Shown piece after piece: positions 44,871 through 54,450 of a stretch of DNA of 64,000 nucleotides. Position 1 is the stretch's first letter; each line of letters begins with the position of its first letter. The notes beneath the pieces were generated by a model. The model was given only the letters and a program-made list of their open reading frames with translations, did not search any database and was not told the origin of the DNA. The stretch is taken from assembly GCA_029298735.1 (NCBI GenBank), contig JANSLP010000002.1, positions 480,632-544,631 of the forward strand. The letters run 5' to 3'. This DNA comes from Ophiostoma sp. CBS 140.51 (lineage: Eukaryota > Ascomycota > Sordariomycetes > Ophiostomatales > Ophiostomataceae). Position numbers and translations under genes: made by a program.

Positions 44871-45847
44871 CTACACCTCCCCTGCGTGCTTCGTCCGAAT
44901 GTGCCGCGTCAAGTTGTCCTGCCGCGACTCAAACCCACAACCCGCCACAGGGCACACCCGCATTGGGTTTGGAATGCCCATGGCCGCCGCCTCATCCGGG
45001 TGCGTTGACCACAAGTGGCGATGCAGGTCCTTCTTGGCGGCGTGGCCCTTGTGGCAGACGGTGCAGGCAAAGGGCCGGGTGTGGGTGTGCTCGTGCTTGC
45101 GGAGGCGGCAGAGTGTCGGGTACGCGCGGTAGCACGTGCGGCAGCGGATGCCGCCCTGAGCGTCCGGTGCCGGGGAAGGCGAGGGCACGGGCGCAGGTAC
45201 CGGAACTACCGGCGGCACGACCACATCCATGGACGGGGTAAACAGGTCCAGGGACGGGAAGGCGTGCAGGGCAAAGTTGTCGACCGGCATGGCAGGCATG
45301 GGCAACGGCATGGGGACCGACACAGGCACAAACGGCTCGCACGGCAGGTCGGTCGGCAGCATGGCAGCCACGTCCTCGGGCGACAGGACGTCTAGCAGCA
45401 GCTGGAACTCGGCATCCGACATGGCGCCCTGAGACTGAGAAGCAGAAGCAGCAGGAGCGGTCATGGTGTCAAAGCTTAGCAGGCTGTCGGCGTCGAGTGT
45501 CGTAGACGAAGACGGCGACAGGCCCAGGAGGGACTGCTGGGACTGCGAGTTGGCCGGGGAGGGGGCGGGAGCGAACAGCGCGGCGTTGTCGAAGAAGGTC
45601 GTGGCGGGCGACGGGAACAGAGGAGGATCGAGCAAATAGTCCTGCGAGAGAGAAGACTGCTGCTGCGACTGCTCCCACTCCAGATCCAGACCAAAGTCGT
45701 CAAAACCGAGCGGCGAAGGCGTGTTGGGAACACCCTCGAGCCAAGCCAGCGAGTCGAGCAGCTGTGCGTTGTTGCGGTGGCCAGTAGTGGAAGGCATGGT
45801 AAGAGCGTAAATGTGGCCGAAGTCGTTGTCGTTGTTAGGGTTCTGAA

Positions 45848-45881
<34 letters not shown>

Positions 45882-45938
45882 GGTATCGGTGTAACCAGTC
45901 GAGATGTAAATGGTTGATTGAACTTTGGCGTCGATCAT
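44871..45938 (-). CDS. C2H2 zinc-finger transcription factor
   Basis: Single-exon gene of 355 residues. Three C2H2 fingers fill the C-terminus: C266-X2-C with the H-X3-H pair in RLRKHEHTH, then 292-313 (CTVCHKGHAAKKDLHRHL) and 329-351 (CPVAGCGFESRQDNLTRHI). The third has the X4 spacing between cysteines and ends five residues before the stop. The N-terminal ~260 residues are Ser/Pro/Gln-rich and look like an activation region. ATG 45938 precedes an 11-residue Asn run coded by a GTT/AAC microsatellite; Met52 (MPSTTGHRNN) is a possible alternative start that would omit it. No named orthologue recognised. Target genes unknown. Confidence 0.85.
45848..45882. repeat. GTT trinucleotide microsatellite
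   Basis: About 11 uninterrupted GTT units (plus strand), coding for poly-Asn in the minus-strand C2H2 protein. Confidence 0.9.
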
Positions 45939-46638
45939 GTAAGGTAGGATTGTGTGTGGCAGGAGTCTTTGGACCCGGCAGGCAGTCCGTTTGAGGAGTG
46001 CTTGGTGAAGAGTTGTTGTTTCTGGACTTCTTGTTCTTGTTTTTCTTGAGGTGATGGTTCTTGTTCTTGAAGTGGTTGTTCTTGCAGGCGGTGTTTGTGG
46101 CAGCGGCTGGCAATCGTGTTAAATGTGGTGATGTTTGTTGTGAGCGGTTGGTGGTTCGGAAGCGGGTAGACGAGTGCGTCTCTGACCAGTTTAGCGACGT
46201 AATCAGGTCGGATGCCAGCCAGCAAGCCATATCGCCAGCAAGTACAAGAACAGCTAGAAAAGGGCCAAGAAGAACAAGAAGAACAAGAAAGAGAAAACAA
46301 AGAAACAGCAACAGCCAAGCTCAAACGAGCGGCGGCCGGGGCCGCGACTCCCCCAAATCCAGTTTGGGCTTCATGGTCTGACGGAAAAGTCAATGCGAAG
46401 GGGGGGGAAGAAAAAGCAAAAGCAAAGTCAAAAGCAACAGCCCAAGAAACAAATACCCAAAGCCCAAAGTGTGTACAGTGAAGGAAAAGAAAAAAGAGCC
46501 ACAGTGGCGCCGAAGCACATTTCCGTATGTTGGCAAACAAGATACCACCAATAGGTGAGCTCGTGTTTTCGGAAACTAGGTTCGCTGATGGGAGAGCTGC
46601 GGTGAATGGAGTGAATGAGGTAAATCAGATGAGATTGA
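45939..46638. other. Upstream region of C2H2 gene and 3' flank of next gene
   Basis: Contains CTTGTT/AACAAG-rich low-complexity DNA (46010-46320). No gene seen. Confidence 0.55.
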
Positions 46639-47343
46639 TTAGACGAGTCGGTCGTCAATGTCATCATCGTTATCGTCTCGGTGGCAGTTGATAGAAGTGG
46701 TGGTCATGTTGGCAGAGGTGGGCCAGAGAGCGGTGCCGCCCTTGGTTCGATCCATCTTGTCGAGGTCCGTCTCAAGGTCAGTGTCCACGGCAAGTCCCGG
46801 TCGGTGAAAAGGATCGTTGTTGAACTTGAGGGCATGGCGGTCCACATATCCGTGCCCGTCACGGCTATGGTCGTTGTTGCAAGACGTGCAGCCGACAATC
46901 CCGGGCCACTCGAATGCGTACGGATCTTCGACTTCAGAGTTGCTGGTGGAGGTAGACGCGCTCGAAGGTGCAAGGCTGTCCGAGAGAGTCTGCCAGACGG
47001 ACGCGAAATCGTCCGAGACGGAGCCAAAGTGGGCGTGGTTCATGTTCGAGAGGAGCTCGATTTCCAGCTTCTGCAAGTCGAAGCGAGCCTTCTCGATGGA
47101 TTCTTGGAATTGACGATACTGCGAAAGGCGTTAGTATTTCTGTCACAAAATTATCATTGTAGACGTTTCTCTGTGTGCTGTGTGGGCCTTGAAAAAAGAA
47201 CAGCCAAATCACAGTCAATGCGTAGGGGAGGAGTGGTTGATGCCCACCTCGTAGTCCGGTTTGTGACGGTCCAGAGTGTTGTAGCAATCAAGGGCCAAAC
47301 GGCAGGCTGCCGTGACATCGCCGAGGATGTACACATTCGCCAT
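46639..47343 (-). CDS. Small hypothetical protein with helical N-terminus
   Basis: Two exons on the minus strand, 47343-47248 and 47118-46639, give 191 residues. The 129-nt intron has donor GTGGGC, a perfect TACTAAC branch site and CGCAG acceptor, and splices codon to codon. The N-terminus MANVYILGDVTAACRLALD and, across the junction, KPDYEYRQFQESIEKARFDL form likely amphipathic helices. The rest is polar and acidic, with a possible Cys pair (GCTSCNNDH) and an acidic end (DDNDDDIDDRLV). The helical start recalls N-terminal domains of fungal signalling/STAND-like proteins, so this could be a stand-alone remnant; that is speculation. The gene model rests on splice signals and frame continuity. 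Confidence 0.6.
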
Positions 47344-48268
47344 TTTGACGATGCGTGGACCTTGTGGTCGTTGTTGGTTGCGGTGTTGAGTTGTGTTGTG
47401 ATCAGTGGTGGGTGGTGTTGTTCGTATGTGTGCTTAATTGGTGTAGGTTGGTGAGAATAACAAAAAAAGGATGGAGGGTGAAGGTCTGAAAAATGAGGTT
47501 TGAAAAAACATGGATATCCTGGTCTTTATACGATCGATCCTTCTCTTTTCGTCATTTCGTCCTTTTGGTGCTTGCTTGATCTCGTTCGCTCCTGCCGTTG
47601 TGCATGTGTGCCTGGCACCTCGTCCGTTCGACTCACACTGCCTCACACCTTCCTCTCTTTGTCTTTGGCGGGGACAGAGGCAGGAACGGGGCTGCTGCAG
47701 CAAATGGCGCCGCTGCTGCGCCTTGCCCAATTGCCAGTGGGTTCAGTTGGAGGCATGTGATTGGCGGATTAGTACGAGGATCCACCCACACGGTTGGCCT
47801 CAAGACCCTTTAGCCAATAATAACCAACAGACCCGACGGGTAAAGTGGGGTCATAAGTTGGCCTCAACAACCTTATTCTACAATCGGCAACCGCAAGGCT
47901 TCGCCTTTCTTTTTTGATGGACCTCATTGGCGACCGTTTGACTCCATCTTCAACCTCATTTCACGATCCTCGACCCCTCAAGCTGCCGAAAGGAGCTCGA
48001 AAACAGCTGGAGAACTCGACGGAGAATCCGATTGCATTAGCTGGTGCAATCTACATCACGCAGATGTGCACCTTGAGACAGCTCTTCAAGGCATTGTTTG
48101 CTCAACTCTCCAATCGGCAAGGCTACAATGATCTGCACTCCAAGGCTTAATTGTCGACAACGAGCACCAAAATACCCCGATAACGATCTTCTCTTTTGCT
48201 ATAACTGATACAGAACAACAGTAAGCAGCTACTCTATGTCTGAGGAAGCACCTCCGCTCAACCCTAAT
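47344..48268. other. Intergenic, no convincing gene
   Basis: Upstream DNA of the 191-residue gene. A plus-strand frame from ATG 47917 to 48150 (about 77 codons) has no recognisable features. Confidence 0.5.
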
Positions 48269-50503
48269 CTACTCGTCATCATCACCGTCGTCTCCGTCGT
48301 CTCCGTCGTCGCCTCCGTCGCCTCCATCGCCTCCACCACCTGCTCCCCCACCATACACCGGCGACGCCACACGACACAACGGCCCGTTCTGCGACCCGGG
48401 ATAGCCGTCCACGGCCTTGACCGCCCAAGCCTCGCTGCCTGGCGTTGTCGGTGCCCAAAACAGTCCCCATGGATCACGTCTCTTCTTGATCGCCAGCAGC
48501 TGCGAGTACAGGTTGCCATAGAAGCTCTGCTGCCAGTCCGGCTCGGTCGGGTCGCCCTCGTTCATGTACGCGCCCGACCCGGGTGTGACGGCGCGCCATG
48601 TGTCAAGCTGCGCTTTGGCCTTGTTGTCACGCTCCCGAGCTTCGGCTGCAGTCAACCCGACAGGCTGCGTCTCCATCAGACTGGCGTGCAGCAGAGCGTT
48701 CCGCCAGGCCGGGTTGACGGCACTGTTGCGCCCCGGCCAGCCAGCGGTCTTGTACGTCGGGGCGTGCATGATGCCGTGGAATGTGTAGCCTGCTTCAATG
48801 GACTTGCGAATGGCAGACATGGTACGGTTGAACAGGGCATCGTCGGCCCAGTTGGCACGCGGGAAGAGACGGCTGCGGTAGCGCGTCTGGACAGGACCGT
48901 CGCCGCCGCCCTCGCGATGACCCGAGCCATAAACAGACACAAAACGGGAGCGAGGGTTGCTGAGACGGATGCCGAGCGTGGCATTGAGGTCGTCAAACAG
49001 GGGTTGCATGAGACTTTGACTACGTTCGGGAGTGACGTTGGCAAAGTATTGGCTACTCGTAAAGGAAAAACTGCCGTTACCCGTTGGGTAAATGTAGCCG
49101 TAGCACATGCCGCCAGCATCAAGCACTTTCTGACCGAAACGGTAGTACTTGCCGACGGCGGCCCAGAAGACGTCTGCCGAAGATGCTGTCCCGGGTTGTG
49201 GGAAGGCGAAAGGGAACGGCGTTGAAGCGTTCGTACCATTGGGAAAGCCAAAAGGATTCGTGCCATTGGGAAACGTGAACGGGTTTGTGCCGTTCGGGAA
49301 GAACGGGTTGGTGCCGTTGGGAAAGGCAAATGGATTCGTGCCATTGGGAAACGTGAACGGGTTGGTGCCGTTGGGAAAGGCAAATGGGTTCGTGCCATTG
49401 GCTGGCGGCGGTCCTCCACCGAACCCAAACGGCGGCCGTGATCCAGCAGCACCACCTGCATCAAAGTCGATATTGACACTCGACGAGATCACATTGATCG
49501 GCGGGAACGCCTTGACCACCACCGACGTCATCACGCCGTACGTGCTCGGCCCGCCGCCTCGCAGTGCAAAGAACAGGTCCGTGTTCTGAAACGGATCTGC
49601 CGTCACCAGCCGCCCGTCCGCTGTCACCACCTCGATCGACAACGCCTGGTCTGAGCCGAGGCCCAGATACGACGTCACACTGCCGTGTCCGCCCATAGCC
49701 AGCCACCCGCCTAATGTGCCTACAGTGCTACCACCGGGCGCTGCGATAGAGATGTTGTGCGTGCCCATGTGGTTGAACAGCTCCCATGACTCGACGCCGG
49801 CGCTATAGCGGACAGCCATGCCCTCGTAGGAGTTGGCCCCGCGACCAATCTTGTAGTGCGGCAGGTACTCGATGCTCTTGAGGTTATGCACCCAGATGCT
49901 TAGCGCGCCTGCACCCACAGATCGTCCGCCGAAATCATGGCCCGTGTTCTTAATCACCAACCGCAGGTTCTTGTTCCGCGCAAAGTTGACGGCCGCCTGG
50001 ATGTGCTTGACCGTTGTGGCATTGACCACATACTCGGGGTAGCCGCCCTGTGTGCAGTTTCCCTTGGGATGGGTGGCAGTCGTGGCCAAGCAAGTGTTGC
50101 CCTCAGGCCACTGTGTCAACACGTCGAGCGGCGTATCCAGCCAGTAGTGCGTGTACGTCGCCGTGCGGGCAATGTAGCGGCACATTTTGGCATCGTGCTC
50201 AAGCCCCGGGTAGCAGACGGCCGCGGCAGGTCGTGGCTTAAGCAGCTTGCCGTCCACCGTCGCATTGAGACGTGCCCATTCCTTGTCCGTGGGCCAGGCC
50301 GTTTTGCCAGGAAAGGCACGACAGGCAGCATGAGACAGTGGACTAGATGCTGTCAAGTAGTCGTTGCCGAAACGGATGGCCGAAAAGTTGGCAATGTCGC
50401 GCTGAGTGAGCTGCACAGATTCCCAAGGGAAGTTGACAGCGGCAACATGAGAAACAGAGAGGCTGAGCAAGCCGACGAGTGTCGTCCACATAGAGGGTGC
50501 CAT
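48269..50503 (-). CDS. Secreted FAD-linked (BBE/PCMH-type) oxidoreductase with N-glycosylation repeat
   Basis: Single-exon gene of 744 residues from ATG 50503 (MAPSMWTTLVGLLSLSVSHVAA), a clear signal peptide. The frame is open further upstream but that part is not needed. The FAD-binding PCMH fold spans ~155-335: KNTGHDFGGRS contains His189, the expected site of covalent FAD attachment, with APGGSTVGTLGGWLAMGGHG and LFFALRGGGPSTYGV after it. The C-terminal berberine-bridge-enzyme element is visible (DPWGLFWAPT). Family members oxidise alcohols, sugars or secondary metabolites using oxygen. Unusual features are a tandem NGTNPF-type insert at 369-427, just after the FAD domain, and a Gly/Asp tail at the extreme C-terminus. 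No biosynthetic partners are adjacent, so the substrate is unknown. Confidence 0.9.
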   Translation of the reverse strand: MAPSMWTTLVGLLSLSVSHVAAVNFPWESVQLTQRDIANFSAIRFGNDYLTASSPLSHAACRAFPGKTAWPTDKEWARLNATVDGKLLKPRPAAAVCYPGLEHDAKMCRYIARTATYTHYWLDTPLDVLTQWPEGNTCLATTATHPKGNCTQGGYPEYVVNATTVKHIQAAVNFARNKNLRLVIKNTGHDFGGRSVGAGALSIWVHNLKSIEYLPHYKIGRGANSYEGMAVRYSAGVESWELFNHMGTHNISIAAPGGSTVGTLGGWLAMGGHGSVTSYLGLGSDQALSIEVVTADGRLVTADPFQNTDLFFALRGGGPSTYGVMTSVVVKAFPPINVISSSVNIDFDAGGAAGSRPPFGFGGGPPPANGTNPFAFPNGTNPFTFPNGTNPFAFPNGTNPFFPNGTNPFTFPNGTNPFGFPNGTNASTPFPFAFPQPGTASSADVFWAAVGKYYRFGQKVLDAGGMCYGYIYPTGNGSFSFTSSQYFANVTPERSQSLMQPLFDDLNATLGIRLSNPRSRFVSVYGSGHREGGGDGPVQTRYRSRLFPRANWADDALFNRTMSAIRKSIEAGYTFHGIMHAPTYKTAGWPGRNSAVNPAWRNALLHASLMETQPVGLTAAEARERDNKAKAQLDTWRAVTPGSGAYMNEGDPTEPDWQQSFYGNLYSQLLAIKKRRDPWGLFWAPTTPGSEAWAVKAVDGYPGSQNGPLCRVASPVYGGGAGGGGDGGDGGDDGDDGDDGDDDE
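48275..48345. repeat. GTC/CTC-rich microsatellite coding for Gly-Asp tail
   Basis: Plus-strand CGTCGTCTCC-like repeats code on the minus strand for a C-terminal run of Gly and Asp in the FAD oxidase. Confidence 0.75.
49223..49399 (-). repeat. ~30-bp minisatellite coding NGTNPFxFP repeats
   Basis: Seven in-frame copies of a unit mostly 30 bp long, coding NGTNPFAFP/NGTNPFTFP variants; one is shorter and the last reads NGTNAS. Each unit contains an N-G-T glycosylation sequon. Confidence 0.9.
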
Positions 50504-52600
50504 ATTGTTGATTGAGTGTGGTGATGATGACTCCACAGTGATCCTTCTGGAACAACATGAGTTTGTTGTCCAAGTGCATGCGCCACTCAACGTTATTTAA
50601 ACGCATCGTAGTCATTCCGTCTGTTTCTACTCCGATGGAGGAACGCTTTGCTTATGATGTTAGGGAAGCAAACTCTTTCTGCTCGGAAATATGCTTAAAT
50701 GGAACTCGGCACAGAAATTTCGTAGTGTGTACGGGAAGGAGAAGACCAACAAACGACCAAGATCCACAGCAATATGGAACGAGAGAAAATCATAAGATGA
50801 AATTGAAGCGCGGGGAGTTCTCAAATTGTTGCATCTATCCTAGTTCTTCGGCGTTGATCGTGATGTCGCTCTTGAGGCTGCTTTGTTCTCGAGGACACCC
50901 ATGTCATCACGACAATGTTATATACGTTCTTTGATGCAAGGAACGAGTGATCTACCATGATACCCTGTTACACGGAGAGGATCATAGATAGGAAGAGCCA
51001 AGACACGAGGCTCCCCATGACCGTTCGTTTTTTTGCTATCCCTTACCCTGCATCACAGCCCTTCACAGTTTGTCCTGAGTTGGCATATCGGCTAAAGTAT
51101 ATAAACGTAGGATATTGCGATGCTGTGTCTACTGTTGCCTAGTCGTGGCTGAATACAAACACAATTTGTACCTGAAAACGTGGGGTTGAGCCGATGCCGG
51201 CAAATATCATACATCAAATATCAAAATGTGCCGAGAAGCTGGGGTCAAAGTTCACAATTCTCCCCGACTCCAGATTGATGTTTGTTGTTGTGCCGACTCA
51301 CTTACACTCTGGCCACCAACCAACTATGAGAGTATTATGTCTGATATAACTTACTAGACGTCGGTGGTGTGGATGGCAACATGTCCTGTTCGGGCGGGCC
51401 ACGACCAGATGACTGTGTATGCCATGGGCACCAGCCTAGACAGAAACAGTCGGCATATCTATCTCGCTAGAATATCGCGACAACAACGCCAAACTTGGAT
51501 TGCACATTATTTTTAAAGGTATTTAAATGGCTATGGGATGGGCCATTGAAACTATGTCGACTATTTGGCGGGATGCAGCCTTGCGCATATGATAAAGTTA
51601 CTGTGAAACGACAGGCAAGTCTCCGACTCCAATCAAGACATTACAATCTCCATCTCCGACAACCGAGAAACACGAGGGCATTGATAGTGTATTGTATGAA
51701 GCAATGATGGGTGCTCACAGAATCGTTAGACATTATAACGATATATCTCGTATCTATGCATCTCATTCTACTCAAAGGAACGGAGTGTACTAGCCTTATA
51801 GCACAAAAATGTTGTTTGTGCCTACCACCGCTGTAGATGATTGGATACGAATGTTTCTTGTTATCTTCTTACTCACTGAACTTAGACAAGAGCATGCCGG
51901 GGATATATACCTTTAATAAAGCAATCTTATGTATACATTTTCTAGCAACTAGTCGTGCCGGCTGCTTTTGGCCATCGAAGATGGGTTAGAGACAGGGACA
52001 AGAGACACCTGTCCATTTATTTGAACCAGTTGCCTTTCAGATCTTAAACACATGATAATGAACTTAACGACATGATTTCCTCCCACCCAATACGATGGCT
52101 ACGTCGGCAAAACTATATACGTGGGCTACTGTGGTCAACTGAAGATCCGTTCTGGGCAATCAGATGAATGAAGTTGGGTTCTCAGTTATAATCTGTGGTT
52201 CCTTCATGGCGCAGAATACATTAGAAAAGCCCAATGTGCCATACCCCTTATTGACATACCATTGTCGAGTGAATTCTTTGCCAGATGTTTTGTTCATGCT
52301 ATTTAATGGCAGCGATTTTGACTATAATATGTCTAAACGACGTCCAATTTGAGTTACGACTTTTGTATATCACGCGAAAATGCAATCTATTGAAAAAGAT
52401 TAAGACTGATAAAACTTAGACATCAAAACTGGTCAAACTCTTCATCATAACGGTCCGTAACTTGACCAGCTCTGCGCGCCCCTGAAGTAAACAAACGATG
52501 TTGTAAGCACGGACATTGCATCCTCACAAGGCGGAAGGAAATACGGGTCTGGCCTGGCCAGGCCATTGCCGAGAAGCGGATATAGGTAGGCCCCAAAAGT
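50504..52600. other. AT-rich gene-free segment
   Basis: Upstream of the FAD oxidase and then AT-rich DNA with stops in all frames. No gene, tRNA or transposon signature seen. Confidence 0.5.
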
Positions 52601-54450
52601 ACTTTGACTGTGTGCCTTGTTTGCAGGCACCACCTTGGCCACCACCTTAGCTGCGTGATTTCAGTTAGTAAAATGGATATATGGGGAAATGAAGGGGATC
52701 GCAGAGAGGGCGATGATCCATCACATGGAGCGACACGCTCCCCTTCCAGGATTGGTCGAACCTTTCCATGCTTCTCTGGGCTCTGTGGGGGAGCATCCAG
52801 AACAGCCGAGGAAGTTGGTGGGGACGACCTGTGGTGGGCCAGACCTTGGACCTTGAATGCTACGGCATGGAGAGGGGTTAGTGTTTGTTGGGAACTCCTT
52901 TTATTAACGTCATAGCTCTTGATCTTGCTGAGTTAATTTGAGCTTCAGGGGCAACCGCGTTTGCACAATTACACGGAGCATGGCACGAAGGTATGTTGAA
53001 ATCAGGCAAGCAGAACCGAAGGCGGATGGTCCCCGATGGATAGCATGGCCTTGATAGACAATTCCATTGTCCTCGTGAAAGAAGCATAAAAATTGGCAAA
53101 GAAAAAATCATCAAAGAGGGGGTTTAGGCTCGAGTATCTTGGTCCCACGATATCAAAAAAAGAAAGACTACCTTGTAAGGTAAAGGCTATGGATTTAGAC
53201 GGCGAAAACTCAACTATAAATCCCATACTGTGGATTTCGAGCCGTAACACGCCCCATCGTGATCATCGTAACCCCATCACGACCCGGACGACAAGCACGA
53301 GAAAAGCTTCGTCGATGGAAGCAACCGTTGACTAACAGAAATGCTGGAGAAGAGGCAAAAGTGAAGCCAAAAGAGCCCCAAAAAGCCAGAGGAGGGCTTT
53401 TCACAAAGTGGCAAGGGCATGACGGAATGGAGCACGATGCAATGTCCCACCGCCACGTCCCACGGCAAAGTCGACGGCAGACAGTTCTACGATGCTTGTC
53501 CTAAAGACGGAATTCCGCTGCCCCCGTTATGGGCCCGTAGCGCGCTGAACTACGATAACGAACGGCGTGTTAACCTCTCCGGGCAGGAAGTCTATCTCGA
53601 CCCTACCGGGATGTTGACGCCGTTCCCCTGGGTCCAGGCGTGAGGTTTTACTCGTCGAGAAACGAACCTCGACTCACTTTTACACAATTGGTCTCATGGA
53701 GAGACCCTCTGGCATTAAGATTTTTTTTTGAATTTGTTGGACCTTCTGACAGTTTGATGGATCTCGGCAGGCTCAAGCTGCGTCGTTGGCGCCGGAACCC
53801 GCCCCCCAATTCCTTTGAATACTCGATTTCACGATGTCAAGATGCTGTCATGGCCTGTCATGGAGAATGACAATGGCGATCGTTTTGATGGTGAAGAGAA
53901 ATACCGGTATTTAAGAGAAAGACGAAGGAGGGGTGCGCATGAACTAGATGCTCTTCATGCAGTGCCCGCAATCCAGTACCATATACGACTACGACGTCAA
54001 AGCTTGGTTTTCCAAAACAGGCGGAGACTTGCAACGCCATGTTACCCTGCCCGTGAAGCTTCATGACGTAAAAATGCGTCGATGTTCGAGCTCTGAACAA
54101 AGAAGCAGCCCTTGAGTTTCAGAAGAGGCAGCTGCCAGCCCCCAAACGAGGTCCAGTCTAGGTTAGGTTGAGGGGAATATGATGAGGGCCAGGGCGAGGC
54201 TACGGACTAGGGATGGCAAGCTGTGCCTATACGAGGGAGGAGAAAAATCAAAATGTGAGACATGGACGATGTAATCGGGGTAGAGATAGGACGGGCCTTC
54301 GTTTCCGCACCTCGTGCAAACCACGCCCCGATGTCTTGGGACGAGGGCATCAAGAATGGAGTAGTAGGGAGCTTTGACAGCAAACATCGGCGAACTATGT
54401 CAACCGTTGGAAGGGCTAGGACCTGATCGCGGTCTGTCAAACATCAGGCA
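52601..54450. other. Gene-free or decayed segment
   Basis: Apart from the short coding-like frame at 53419-53643, nothing recognisable. It contains TACCGGTA at 53904, in no clear promoter context. Confidence 0.45.
53419..53643 (+). CDS. Possible orphan small ORF or gene fragment
   Basis: 74 codons from ATG 53419 to TGA 53641-53643. Third positions are mostly G or C, unlike the surrounding DNA. The translation is balanced (for example PPLWARSALNYDNERRVNL, then SGQEVYLDPTG). A GTTGACTAACAG string at 53327-53338 could be an intron end, but the frame has a stop at 53362-53364. No family recognised; it may be the remnant of a longer gene. Confidence 0.3.
   Translation: MTEWSTMQCPTATSHGKVDGRQFYDACPKDGIPLPPLWARSALNYDNERRVNLSGQEVYLDPTGMLTPFPWVQA

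Noticed and set aside
47917..48150. Small plus-strand frame after a T-run
   Set aside because: About 77 codons with no features and no splice partner; too weak to call a gene.
48236..49225. Plus-strand frame of 329 codons
   Set aside because: Antisense to the FAD oxidase, which has a signal peptide and cofactor motifs.
53904..53911. TACCGGTA palindrome as a further copy of the sugar-promoter element
   Set aside because: The flanking bases differ (not GTACCGGTAC), there is no 13-mer nearby and no gene to control.
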